A stretch of DNA of 30,333 nt. It comes from a virus. The translations under genes were made by a program, and so were the position numbers. The notes beneath the pieces were generated by a model. That model searched no databases and was not told where the DNA came from. It saw only the letters and a list, made by a program, of their open reading frames with translations. The stretch covers positions 1-30,333 of IMG/VR virus record IMGVR_UViG_3300030104_002258. The stretch is one strand, 5' to 3'. Below are positions 15,087 through 23,075 of the stretch, in pieces (the stretch's first letter is position 1; every line of letters begins with the position of its first letter).

Positions 15087-16621
15087 TCAGAAAAAAAATA
15101 ATGGGTCCACCAGGCACAGGTAAAACTTACAGGCTTGTCAATCATTATTTAAACAAAGAGATTAATGACCTACATACAGATCCACAGAAGATAGCTTATG
15201 TTACTTTTAGTAGAGCTGCAGCTTTAGATGGTGCAGAAAAAATTCAAAAAGTTTTTCCCGAAGTTGAACTTTTATATGTATCAACGCTTCACGGCATAGG
15301 AACCAAAGAACTAGCAATTAATACTAAAGAAAAATTGTTAAACGGTAAGAAATGGAAACAGTTTAAAAATGTATTTCCAATTTATTCTGCCGTAAACTTT
15401 GATACTTTTATTAACGAAAGCGGAGCCACCATACATCAAGATAAGAATTTACAGGTTATAAATTATGCTAGAGCAAAATTGATTAGTCTACAAGAAGCTT
15501 CTATACAATTAAATTATCATCAAGGCTCTGTAGATATATTTTTTGTAGAACAATTAGAAAGAGATATTGAATATTATAAGAAATCAAATGTTATGTATGA
15601 GTTCTCTGACATGATTAAACTATTTGTTGAGGAAAAGAAACATCTTGCTCTCGATGCAATTTTTCTTGATGAAGCCCAGGATCTGAATCCTCTGCAATGG
15701 AATATGTTTTTTTACATTGAGTCAAGATGTAAACGATCTTACATTGCAGGGGACGACGACCAAACAATATATAATTTTCAAGGTGCAGACTCTAATATTT
15801 TTATAGACTTAGATGGAGAAAGAGACGACCAAGAAAAGTCTTACAGAGTTCCAAAAGCAGTGCATAGAAAAGCCTTAGAGATACTACCTTACATAAGTAA
15901 ACGAGTAGATAAGAAATGGTACCCTAAAGATGAAGAGGGAGAACTTATTGAAAACTGTTACTTAGAAGAGCTAGATTTTAATGAAGGAGAATGGATGATT
16001 CTAGCAACAACTAATAAATTACTAAAAGATTTTTCAGAGCATTTTTATAGAAAAGGTTTAAGAATTTTTGGTAAAGGAAACACTATCCTACCACAAAAAA
16101 CTTTAGAAGCTTATAGAACTTGGAACAAATTAAATAACGGAGAACTAGCAACAGTTGAAGAAACAAAAAATATGTGGACTTATTTAAACTACAATAAGAA
16201 TCATATTAAGTATGGTTATTCTAGCGGCAAAACATTAAGCAGTGAGGAAATAATATCTTTAGATATTTTAAAAAAGAAACATGGTTTGTTAATTGAAGGT
16301 GATTGGCAACAGTTAAGCTTTGATGAAGATGTAAAAAAATATATAAAAAGTATTTTAAAAAGCGGTGATGATTTATCAACAGATCCAAGAATAGAATTAT
16401 CTACCATACACGGAGCCAAAGGTAGAGAAAGAGAAAATATTGTTTTGTGTATAGACTACGGAACAGAAACACAATCAACAATGTTAGCACAAAAAGCAGC
16501 TGAAGATCCAGACTCAACACACAGATTGTTTTTTGTTGGAACAACACGGGCGATGAAAAGGTTGTATATTTTATCACCTTTAACAGCGCACTACTACACA
16601 ATAGGAGGACAAATAATATGA
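15077..16621 (+). CDS. UvrD/Rep-like superfamily 1 DNA helicase
   Basis: 514 residues with the full SF1A motif series: GPPGTGKT (10-17), TFSRAAA (43-49, motif Ia), DEAQD (198-202), GDDDQTIY (225-232), YRVP (256-259), LSTIHGAKGRE (441-451) and RLFFVGTTRAMKRL (483-496). It is shorter than UvrD or Rep (about 670-720 residues) because the 1B and 2B insertions are reduced. The reaction is ATP-dependent 3'-5' unwinding. Overlap with the primase and proximity to the polymerase suggest it is the phage's replicative or fork-restart helicase, since no DnaB-type helicase is seen; this is inference. GGAGG near its end serves the next gene. Confidence 0.9.
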   Translation: MAVIRKKIMGPPGTGKTYRLVNHYLNKEINDLHTDPQKIAYVTFSRAAALDGAEKIQKVFPEVELLYVSTLHGIGTKELAINTKEKLLNGKKWKQFKNVFPIYSAVNFDTFINESGATIHQDKNLQVINYARAKLISLQEASIQLNYHQGSVDIFFVEQLERDIEYYKKSNVMYEFSDMIKLFVEEKKHLALDAIFLDEAQDLNPLQWNMFFYIESRCKRSYIAGDDDQTIYNFQGADSNIFIDLDGERDDQEKSYRVPKAVHRKALEILPYISKRVDKKWYPKDEEGELIENCYLEELDFNEGEWMILATTNKLLKDFSEHFYRKGLRIFGKGNTILPQKTLEAYRTWNKLNNGELATVEETKNMWTYLNYNKNHIKYGYSSGKTLSSEEIISLDILKKKHGLLIEGDWQQLSFDEDVKKYIKSILKSGDDLSTDPRIELSTIHGAKGRERENIVLCIDYGTETQSTMLAQKAAEDPDSTHRLFFVGTTRAMKRLYILSPLTAHYYTIGGQII

Positions 16622-16857
16622 CACACAAAGATGACTTTAAAGAGATAGCTTATGATTCGTTAGAAAAACAGGTGGGTGGAAAACACTATCGATCTTTTAA
16701 AATTCAGCCAGCACAGTTTATAAATGAAAATGGGTTGAAATTTGCAGAAGGCTCGGCTATAAAATACATATGCAGACACTCCTCCAAGGGAAAAGAAGAA
16801 GATATTAAGAAAGCAATGCATTATTTAGAAATGATTTTAGAAAGAGATTATAGTTAA
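16618..16857 (+). CDS. DUF3310 family small protein
   Basis: 79 residues with the family's ordered motifs: KQVGGKHYRSFKIQPAQFI (residues 17-35), then FAEGSAIKYICRHSSKGK and IKKAMHYLEMILE. DUF3310 proteins are common in phages, sometimes labelled nucleotide kinase-like by neighbourhood, but have no P-loop and no proven activity. The gene starts in an ATGA overlap with the helicase stop and ends in a TAATG overlap with the polymerase, so it is co-translated with the replication proteins. A role in nucleotide metabolism or replication is inferred from context only. Confidence 0.85.
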   Translation: MTHKDDFKEIAYDSLEKQVGGKHYRSFKIQPAQFINENGLKFAEGSAIKYICRHSSKGKEEDIKKAMHYLEMILERDYS

Positions 16858-18812
16858 TGTACACTGCACAAACAGAATGGAATAGCCCCACTTCTTTTCC
16901 AGACTTAAAAGATCACAAGTATATTGCAATCGATTTAGAAACAAAAGACCCTAGTTTAAAATCACGTGGTTCTGGTGCGTTGATTGGAGAAGGTGAGATT
17001 GTTGGTATTGCGGTAGCTGTAGAGGGATGGTCGGGTTATTATTCTTTTGGACATTTAGAACAGAATCATTTTGATGAAGTCAGTGTTATGAGTTGGATTA
17101 AAGATGTATGTGCTTTACCTGCTACAAAATTATTTCACAATGCGATGTATGATGTTTGTTGGTTAAAAGCATACGGAGTTAATATTAATGGACACATTGT
17201 AGACACAATGGTAATGGCAGCATTGGTTGATGAAAACAAATTCTCATACTCACTAAACAGCGTATCATATGAATGGTTGGGTGAAGTTAAAGACGAGACA
17301 GCATTGAAAGAAGCCGCAGCTAAAGCTGGTGTTGACCCAAAAGCAGAGATGTGGAAGTTACCTGATATGTTTGTTGGTGCCTATGCAGAGAAAGATGCTG
17401 AATTAACTTTAAAACTTTTTAAAAAATTATCTGTAGAAATTAAAAAACAAAATCTTACAAATATATTTAATTTAGAAACTCAATTGTTTCCTGCGTTAAT
17501 TGATATGAAAATTAAGGGCGTTCGAGTGGACGTTGAAAAAGCTCATAAATTGAAGCAACAATTAGCATCACAAGAAGAAAAATTGCTCCTAGAGATAAAA
17601 AAAGAAACCAACCTAGAACCTCAAATATGGGCTGCAAGAAGTATTGCCAAAGTTTTTGATAAATTAGGTTTACCTTACGCAAGAACTGCAGCATCGAAGG
17701 CACCTTCATTTACTAAAAACTTTCTTCAAGAACATAAAAATCCTATTGTTAATAAAATCTCAAAAGCAAGAGAGATAAACAAAGCACATACTACATTTAT
17801 AGATACGATTATCAAGTATCAATATAAAGGTAGAATACACGCAGACATCAACCCTATTAGAGGTGAGGGTGGCGGGACCGTGACAGGTAGATTTTCATAT
17901 TCAAATCCAAACCTCCAACAAATCCCAGCGAGGAACAAGCAGCTAGGGCCTATGATTAGATCTCTATTTATACCAGAGAGTGGTCACAAATGGGGATGTT
18001 TTGATTACAGTCAACAAGAACCAAGATTAGTTGTGCACTATGCAGCTTCAAGTCAGAAACTTCGTAATGAAGAAGAAGTAAAAAAGATTGTGAATGAGTT
18101 TAATAATAACGAAGTAGACTTTCATCAGACTGTAGCAGACATGGCAGACATATCTAGGACACAGGCTAAGACAATTAATTTAGGTTTGTTTTATGGTATG
18201 GGTAAAGCAAAGCTACAAGCAGAATTAGGTTTATCGACAAAAGATGAAGCAGAGAAATTATTTAATAAATATCATGACCGTGTTCCATTTGTTAAAGATC
18301 TAATGAACAACACATCAAAAGACGGAGCAGCTTTAGGATATATTAGAACTTTACTTGGAAGAAAATGTAGGTTTGATAAATGGGAACTAAATGAATATAA
18401 CCCTGGAGTCTTTAGTCCTCCAATGACTGAAGCAGAAGCTAGAGAAGCTTCAATAGTTAAACAAAAAACAAAAGAAATAGAGAAACAAAAATATAAATTA
18501 GATCTAGGAGAAATCACAGAAAGCGAAATTTTAAAAAGTATAAAGCCAAATATAAAAAGAGCTTTTACTTACAAAGCTTTAAATAAATTAATTCAAGGTT
18601 CTGCAGCAGACATGACTAAACAAGCTATGTTAAATTTATATAGAGAGGGTATTGTACCGCACATACAAATACACGATGAATTGGATATTTCTGTAGAGTC
18701 AGACAAGCAAGCTAAAAAAATTATTGAGATTATGGAAGAAGCTGTTACATTAAAGATCCCCAATAAAGTTGACTATGAGTCAGGAGATAACTGGGGGCAA
18801 ATAAATGGATAA
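16857..18812 (+). CDS. polA: Family A DNA polymerase with 3'-5' exonuclease domain
   Basis: 651 residues, replicative polymerase. The proofreading domain has D26/E28 (IDLETKD), N95/D99 (FHNAMYDV) and Y176/D180 (YAEKD). The polymerase domain has motif A DYSQQEPR at 383-390 (usual DYSQIELR), motif B R434..K438..L442..Y446 (RTQAKTINLGLFYG) and motif C HDELD at 606-610. Leu442 aligns with E. coli Pol I F762, which is Phe, Tyr or Leu in viral PolA; Leu variants are common in marine viral DNA and have been linked to slower replication. A 5'-3' exonuclease domain is absent, as in T7 polymerase. No helicase or thioredoxin-binding loop is obvious. It starts in a one-base overlap with DUF3310. Confidence 0.95.
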   Translation: MYTAQTEWNSPTSFPDLKDHKYIAIDLETKDPSLKSRGSGALIGEGEIVGIAVAVEGWSGYYSFGHLEQNHFDEVSVMSWIKDVCALPATKLFHNAMYDVCWLKAYGVNINGHIVDTMVMAALVDENKFSYSLNSVSYEWLGEVKDETALKEAAAKAGVDPKAEMWKLPDMFVGAYAEKDAELTLKLFKKLSVEIKKQNLTNIFNLETQLFPALIDMKIKGVRVDVEKAHKLKQQLASQEEKLLLEIKKETNLEPQIWAARSIAKVFDKLGLPYARTAASKAPSFTKNFLQEHKNPIVNKISKAREINKAHTTFIDTIIKYQYKGRIHADINPIRGEGGGTVTGRFSYSNPNLQQIPARNKQLGPMIRSLFIPESGHKWGCFDYSQQEPRLVVHYAASSQKLRNEEEVKKIVNEFNNNEVDFHQTVADMADISRTQAKTINLGLFYGMGKAKLQAELGLSTKDEAEKLFNKYHDRVPFVKDLMNNTSKDGAALGYIRTLLGRKCRFDKWELNEYNPGVFSPPMTEAEAREASIVKQKTKEIEKQKYKLDLGEITESEILKSIKPNIKRAFTYKALNKLIQGSAADMTKQAMLNLYREGIVPHIQIHDELDISVESDKQAKKIIEIMEEAVTLKIPNKVDYESGDNWGQING

Positions 18813-18817
18813 TTATA

Positions 18818-19468
18818 ATGGCTTACTTAAACTCAAACATACCAGCGACTTATGCGCAAATAAGAAGAGAATATTTATACGATTGTAAAAAACATCATGG
18901 AGAAGTTGAAGACTGTATTATCTTTGGTATTAGCTCTATTGCAGGTAGCGCACTTTTATTTCATGCAATTATGGAGAATGGCGCAATCTTTTATAGACTA
19001 CCTATTACAGCTTTTATTCAAAGAGGATTTAAACCGGAAGATGTACCCACACGAAGACTTGATGAACTTCAGTTGTGGAATTGTTTTAGTTATTATCCTG
19101 CTGTTTGTTCTTGGGATATAATTCAAGGAACATCTGGTAAATACATAGGTAAAGATAAAAAATGGCATCACGGAAAATATTTATTTACCGTTGACTTTGC
19201 ACATCCAGAGAGTAATATATTAGACACCGAACATTCGGAGATACCGCACGAACATAAGTGCGCTCACATACTTGCTTTAAATGATGGCAACTATGCAGCA
19301 CAACCAAACAACAGACTGATCTGGGACTTACCTTCTTTCACAGTGAAAGATAATATTCCTGATTGGAAAGTTCAAACATCAGAGTGGAATGTAGAAGACT
19401 CTGGTAAATGGAAAACAGAAGATACTGATAATTTCTTTTATGAGATAGAGGAGAAGAAAAATGATTGA
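18818..19468 (+). CDS. Conserved phage protein of unknown function, His/Trp-rich
   Basis: 216 residues. The N-terminal half is hydrophobic and helical (CIIFGISSIAGSALLFHAIM, residues 33-52, then FYRLPITAFIQRGF). The second half is rich in Trp, His and Asp: WDIIQGTSGKYIGKDKKWHH, FTVDFAHPESN, HEHKCAHILALNDGNYAAQP and a Trp-containing acidic tail. Similar proteins follow the DNA polymerase in cyanophages and pelagiphages; I know no function. Clustered His and Asp could bind a metal, but no family motif is recognised. Spacing to the polymerase stop is 5 bases with a weak ribosome site, and it overlaps the next small gene by 8 bases. Confidence 0.7.
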   Translation: MAYLNSNIPATYAQIRREYLYDCKKHHGEVEDCIIFGISSIAGSALLFHAIMENGAIFYRLPITAFIQRGFKPEDVPTRRLDELQLWNCFSYYPAVCSWDIIQGTSGKYIGKDKKWHHGKYLFTVDFAHPESNILDTEHSEIPHEHKCAHILALNDGNYAAQPNNRLIWDLPSFTVKDNIPDWKVQTSEWNVEDSGKWKTEDTDNFFYEIEEKKND

Positions 19469-19565
19469 TAATATTTGGAAAAAAATAACAATGCCTGAGC
19501 AAAAAACTTTATTAGTTTACAGATGCATAGTAGTTGCATCAATAATAATACTTTACTTAGGTTAA
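19461..19565 (+). CDS. 34-residue single-span membrane peptide
   Basis: A short gene with a good ribosome site (GAGGAG) inside the end of the upstream gene. It encodes a basic N terminus (MIDNIWKKITMPEQK) and a hydrophobic segment (about residues 16-34: LLVYRCIVVASIIILYLG), so probably a one-span inner-membrane peptide with N-in topology. The stop overlaps the next ATG (TAATG). Being in a tight chain with correct start signals argues for real translation; the function is unknown, and small membrane peptides beside envelope genes can be holin-like or superinfection-related. Confidence 0.55.
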   Translation: MIDNIWKKITMPEQKTLLVYRCIVVASIIILYLG

Positions 19566-19660
19566 TGGGAAAAAAACTTTGTAGTAAATGTCATCATCCT
19601 TGCCATTGTGGTGAGGATAATGACTTACATGCGGACGAGTATGAGAACGAGGTTAAATAA
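19565..19660 (+). CDS. 31-residue Cys/His-rich (zinc-binding-like) peptide
   Basis: Starts in the TAATG overlap after the membrane peptide and ends in another TAATG overlap with the following gene. The first half is MGKKLCSKCHHPCHCG, a dense Cys/His cluster (C6, C9, C13, C15 and H10, H11, H14) able to bind one Zn ion; the second half is acidic (EDNDLHADEYENEV). It is too small for a named family. The one-base overlaps on both sides support translational coupling and a real gene. Confidence 0.5.
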   Translation: MGKKLCSKCHHPCHCGEDNDLHADEYENEVK

Positions 19661-20343
19661 TGGAGACTAGTAAGATGAATTATTATTTTACAGGCATACT
19701 AATTATTTTATTGTGTTTGATAGCATGGGTGGGACCAGCTTATCCAGGTTCAACACAAACAAATACTTCAGGATCTAACACAGCTATTGAGGGTGGTTAT
19801 ACATCAACTGCTACAACAACATACCAATCTGGGTCTAGTTCTAATAGCACAACAAACAGTACAACAAACTCTAATATTAAGTCTGCACCACCATCAGCTT
19901 CAGCACCATCCTACAACTCTATGACGCAAGACGTTTGTGCTGTTGGAGTATCAGCAGGTGTACAGACGTTTGGTGTGGGTTTAAGTGGTGGTAAACACAC
20001 GATAGACAAAAATTGTGAAAGATTAAAACTAGCAAGAATACTTAACGATTTTGGTATGAAAGTAGCTGCAGTTGCTATATTATGTCAGGATGAAAGAGTA
20101 TTTGAATCTATGATACAAGCAGGCACACCATGTCCAATAGATGGTAAAATAGGTAAAGAAGCAGAGGCTTTATGGTCTAAGTATGATCATGAAAGACCAG
20201 ACTATAAAACATATGTAAAACGTATGGATAATAGACAAAAGATTGATGAAGAAGAAGCTAAATTAAAAGCAGAACAAGAAGCAGCAGCAAAATATAAAGA
20301 AGACAATTATATAAAACCAGAGGACTGGCAAGGGCCTAGATGA
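19660..20343 (+). CDS. Exported or membrane-anchored conserved phage protein
   Basis: 227 residues. Residues 7-24 (NYYFTGILIILLCLIAWVG) form a signal-anchor or signal peptide, followed by a Ser/Thr/Asn-rich extracytoplasmic linker (about 30-75). Next comes a conserved domain with SAPPSASAPSYN, CAVGVSAGVQTFGVGLSGG, NCERLKLARILNDFGMKVAA, CQDERVFESMIQAGTPCP and IGKEAEALW, with four Cys that could form disulfides in the periplasm. The tail is a charged helix (about 185-220). Close relatives are widespread in marine cyanophages and pelagiphages with no proven role. GAGG seven bases upstream fixes the start. It overlaps the next gene by 4 bases. Confidence 0.75.
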   Translation: METSKMNYYFTGILIILLCLIAWVGPAYPGSTQTNTSGSNTAIEGGYTSTATTTYQSGSSSNSTTNSTTNSNIKSAPPSASAPSYNSMTQDVCAVGVSAGVQTFGVGLSGGKHTIDKNCERLKLARILNDFGMKVAAVAILCQDERVFESMIQAGTPCPIDGKIGKEAEALWSKYDHERPDYKTYVKRMDNRQKIDEEEAKLKAEQEAAAKYKEDNYIKPEDWQGPR

Positions 20344-20702
20344 AAATAAGCGAGAATACTTCTGTAAGTATGCCCGTCAAAAACATGCTCATGATAATCG
20401 CGGGCGTTGTGGCTGGCGTGTTCGCATACACAGAGATTACAGCTAGACTTACCTCGTTAGAAACGTCAAGAGAATTATTTCAAGCTGATCTTCTCAAGAA
20501 AAGTGAACAACTGCCCACGGATCAGGAGCAATACATGCTCTTAGAAGCACTTTTTTCTGACGTAGAAAAATTACAAAAAAATCAAGAGCAGAATATGACA
20601 AACAAAGTCAACATAGAATTTACTCAAAAACAATTAGAAAAACTATTATCTGATGTAGAAGCATTAAAAGATAAAGTTAGAGCAAACGGAAGTCACCAAT
20701 GA
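20340..20702 (+). CDS. Single-TM coiled-coil membrane protein
   Basis: 120 residues starting in an ATGA overlap. Residues about 12-32 (PVKNMLMIIAGVVAGVFAYT) form one membrane span; the rest is a long coiled coil (ITARLTSLETSRELFQADLL, then DVEKLQKNQEQNM to the end), probably periplasmic. The layout resembles i-spanins and other small phage envelope proteins, but no cysteine or lipobox supports a spanin partner here. It is co-translated with exported proteins on both sides. Confidence 0.65.
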   Translation: MKISENTSVSMPVKNMLMIIAGVVAGVFAYTEITARLTSLETSRELFQADLLKKSEQLPTDQEQYMLLEALFSDVEKLQKNQEQNMTNKVNIEFTQKQLEKLLSDVEALKDKVRANGSHQ

Positions 20703-20917
20703 CAGAAATGGTGGTAGCTTTACTTATGATAATAGGAGGAGAGATTAAGGAAGCTCGTATTCAAACTTCAATGTCTGAATGTTTAGCAGGGGCCCGCGTT
20801 GCTAAACGTGGTTTAAAAGTTGGTGGTAATATAAAATACCAATGTATAAAATCTATGGCAGAGTTAGAAACAAATATTGATGGATCTTTATCAATTAAAA
20901 AACTTATATTAAAATGA
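20699..20917 (+). CDS. Small conserved phage protein with hydrophobic N terminus
   Basis: 72 residues in an ATGA overlap with the previous gene and an ATGA overlap with the next. MTEMVVALLMIIGGEIKEAR gives a short hydrophobic N terminus that may be a signal sequence. The remainder has two Cys (MSECLAGARVAKRGLK and IKYQCIKSMAELE) that could pair in the periplasm. Relatives with the same MV..LL.I..GEIKE start and AECL..ARVA core occur in marine myo- and podoviruses; function unknown. Confidence 0.65.
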   Translation: MTEMVVALLMIIGGEIKEARIQTSMSECLAGARVAKRGLKVGGNIKYQCIKSMAELETNIDGSLSIKKLILK

Positions 20918-22725
20918 AATGGCTAATAGGACTTTTTATTATATTTCTTTTGCTTTTGTACTCAGTTGCAAGAGCTGATGTAATTACAACAGGTAACTTA
21001 CTTCCAAACGCAAACGATGGTGTAGACTGGGGATCTAGTTCCACGGATCAAATAAATCCTGGTGGATCTGGAACTGTATCTACTGGTTCTACAGTAAATG
21101 GATTTGATGTAACATGTCCTGCATCACAAGCTAATTGTGGGTATAAGTATAGTGTTGGTGGTGACTTTGAAGTAACGGGCACAGCCACTCTCTCTGTTGA
21201 TGACATTGCATTAACAAATAATAATATTACTCAAGAGATGTTAGACAATGGTGTAACTCTTAATAGTTATATTGATGTTGCAAACTGTGATAACCAAGCA
21301 GGTAATTGTGAAGGTAAAAGTGGAGCAACAGATTCCCATACTGTTGTTATAAAATTAAAAGATTCAACTGGTAATGTTTTATCTACAACTACACAAACAA
21401 GAAACAATACAGCAGGGTTTCAGGGAAACTGTAATGGCTATCCATCTAGTTCATCAGGTGGACAAACCGCAGGCTGTGGACAATACAATGATCAAGTAAT
21501 TTATAATAATCATGGATCAAACAAAGCTGATTGGTCTTGGACAGGTACAGATAACAATACAGGCACAGCGCAAAGGGGCGGACCAAACTTATTGGGTGCT
21601 AAACTTACAATGACTTACGATGATACTGTCTTAAATCAAGATGCATCAGATTCATTAGATCAAGTTCAAGATAACTTGGGTGATTTAGATGAACAAGTAT
21701 TTGACGATGTGCAAGAATTCTTTTTTGAAGAAGAGACATTTTCTTTTTACGAAGAGCCACCACAGTTTGAAATGAACATGCCGATGGAGATGGAAACATT
21801 TGAGTTTGTAAACGAGTATGTAGAAGAATTTTTTATGGATATGGGCCCGGAGTTTATGATGGAACCTGAAGGCATGGAGATGTCAGATGGCCCTATAATT
21901 TTAATGGCTGATGAACAGATGATGGAAGAGATGTATGAAGAGTCTAATGAAATTGTTGCATCGTTTTTACCTATGCCATCTGAAGAAATGATTAAAGAAA
22001 AACCACCTATGATGACCGAAACATTTCAAGAAGAAGAGATGATGGAGGAACAACCACCTATGATGACTGAAACATTTCAAGAAGAGGCATTTGAAGAAGA
22101 AGAGATAATAGAAGAGAGTCCGCCTATGATGAATGAAACATTTCAAGAGGAAGAGATGCCTGAAGAAAAACCTACAAAGATCGCCAAAGAAGAGGTAATT
22201 GAAGAGGAAGAAACTGTTGAAGAAAAGCCTACTAAGATGGTAAAAGCTACAAATGAAGAAAAAAAAGAAAAAGTTAAAGAAGAGAAACCCGATAGTAAGA
22301 CTGCTAAGAAGTCTTCTGTTCAGACAAAGAAAGTTGCCAAACAAGAAAAGGTACAGTCGAAAACAAAAACAACAAATGTTAAGTCACAGTCAAAGCTTAT
22401 AAATGTTGAAAAGGTAATGGCAAAAGTCGACAAGGATATTAAAAGTATTTCAAAAAATTTACAAATAAAAAATATTATTAAATTAGAGATAATGGCAAGT
22501 GATCAAGCATCATTAAATGCATATGCAAATACACAGTTTTATAAACCAAAAGATATATATTTAGATCAATTAAATATAATAGATACTAGACTTATTTATG
22601 CTGACAAGAGTCTTGCAACCTATACTCAAAATGATAAGATAGAAGTTCAAGCGCGTAAACTAGAAGAAATAAATTCTAGAAAACAAAAGCTTTTGATTGA
22701 ATTAGAGGTATTAAAAAATGGATAA
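20914..22725 (+). CDS. Secreted Met/Glu-rich repeat protein of unknown function
   Basis: 603 residues. A clear Sec signal peptide (MKWLIGLFIIFLLLLYSVAR, cut predicted after A21 at ARA-D). Residues about 25-240 are a beta-rich Cys-containing domain with Gly/Ser/Asn runs (NLLPNANDGVDWG, CPASQANCGYKYSVGGDF, GPNLLGAKLTMTYDD). About 260-350 is strikingly Met/Glu/Phe-rich (FEMNMPMEMETF, MGPEFMMEPEGMEM). About 363-415 has three PPMM-x-ETFQEE repeats, followed by a Lys-rich hinge (about 440-490) and a C-terminal coiled coil. It fits an exported adhesin-like or envelope-interacting protein; the N-terminal domain is known from marine phages without a function. Confidence 0.65.
   Translation: MKWLIGLFIIFLLLLYSVARADVITTGNLLPNANDGVDWGSSSTDQINPGGSGTVSTGSTVNGFDVTCPASQANCGYKYSVGGDFEVTGTATLSVDDIALTNNNITQEMLDNGVTLNSYIDVANCDNQAGNCEGKSGATDSHTVVIKLKDSTGNVLSTTTQTRNNTAGFQGNCNGYPSSSSGGQTAGCGQYNDQVIYNNHGSNKADWSWTGTDNNTGTAQRGGPNLLGAKLTMTYDDTVLNQDASDSLDQVQDNLGDLDEQVFDDVQEFFFEEETFSFYEEPPQFEMNMPMEMETFEFVNEYVEEFFMDMGPEFMMEPEGMEMSDGPIILMADEQMMEEMYEESNEIVASFLPMPSEEMIKEKPPMMTETFQEEEMMEEQPPMMTETFQEEAFEEEEIIEESPPMMNETFQEEEMPEEKPTKIAKEEVIEEEETVEEKPTKMVKATNEEKKEKVKEEKPDSKTAKKSSVQTKKVAKQEKVQSKTKTTNVKSQSKLINVEKVMAKVDKDIKSISKNLQIKNIIKLEIMASDQASLNAYANTQFYKPKDIYLDQLNIIDTRLIYADKSLATYTQNDKIEVQARKLEEINSRKQKLLIELEVLKNG
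22003..22155 (+). repeat. In-frame imperfect repeats encoding PPMM-x-ETFQEE
   Basis: Three copies of a unit opening with CC(A/G)CCTATGATGA start at 22003, 22054 and 22120 (spacing 51 and 66 bases, 17 and 22 codons). Each encodes PPMM-x-ETFQEE followed by an acidic spacer. A related EEKPTK unit recurs just downstream (near 22156 and 22216). In-frame unit spacing suggests the repeat number can vary without breaking the gene. Confidence 0.7.
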
Positions 22726-23071
22726 GATTAAAGGACAACTAGCAGGAGTCGCAGCATTACTAGGAGTTATCGCAGCAATAGGTGGTGGCTTTGTAAAGTA
22801 TGGTGAGATTGTAACTAAAATAGATGCATTAGAATCACAAGAATGGACAGCTGTAGATACAACGGGTATTGAAACATCTATCGCTGTGTTAGAAGAAAAA
22901 GTTGAGAAACTAGAAAACGCAGACACTTCACACTCACACAAACTACAAGACCATGATCACCCGGTTGAGCACTCACACACAAAAACTTTGGTCAACGAAA
23001 AAGAAATAGAACTACTAAAGGTACAAATAGAAGAAATAAAAGTTAAATCTTCTAATCCATTAGCAAACTAA
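22718..23071 (+). CDS. Single-TM, His-rich coiled-coil membrane protein next to endolysin
   Basis: 117 residues. Residues about 6-27 (GQLAGVAALLGVIAAIGGGF) form one membrane span, then a coiled coil (IETSIAVLEEKVEKLENA), a His cluster (SHSHKLQDHDHPVEHSH, about 70-86, seven His) and a second coiled coil to the end. The His cluster could bind metal. Lying directly before the M15 endolysin, with a gap of only 4 bases, it is a candidate holin or pore partner, though the single span and long soluble tail are unlike most holins. It overlaps the upstream exported gene by 8 bases. Confidence 0.65.
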   Translation: MDKIKGQLAGVAALLGVIAAIGGGFVKYGEIVTKIDALESQEWTAVDTTGIETSIAVLEEKVEKLENADTSHSHKLQDHDHPVEHSHTKTLVNEKEIELLKVQIEEIKVKSSNPLAN

Positions 23072-23075
23072 TTTG

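Noticed and set aside
18897-19121. Hydrophobic 74-codon frame inside the gene after DNA polymerase
   Set aside because: It is an alternative-frame shadow fully inside a conserved gene, with no ribosome site of its own.
21967-22344. Minus-strand frame encoding a Phe/Leu-rich 'membrane' protein
   Set aside because: It is the antisense of the Glu/Lys-rich repeat region; Phe and Leu runs are expected from GAA and AAG codons read backwards.
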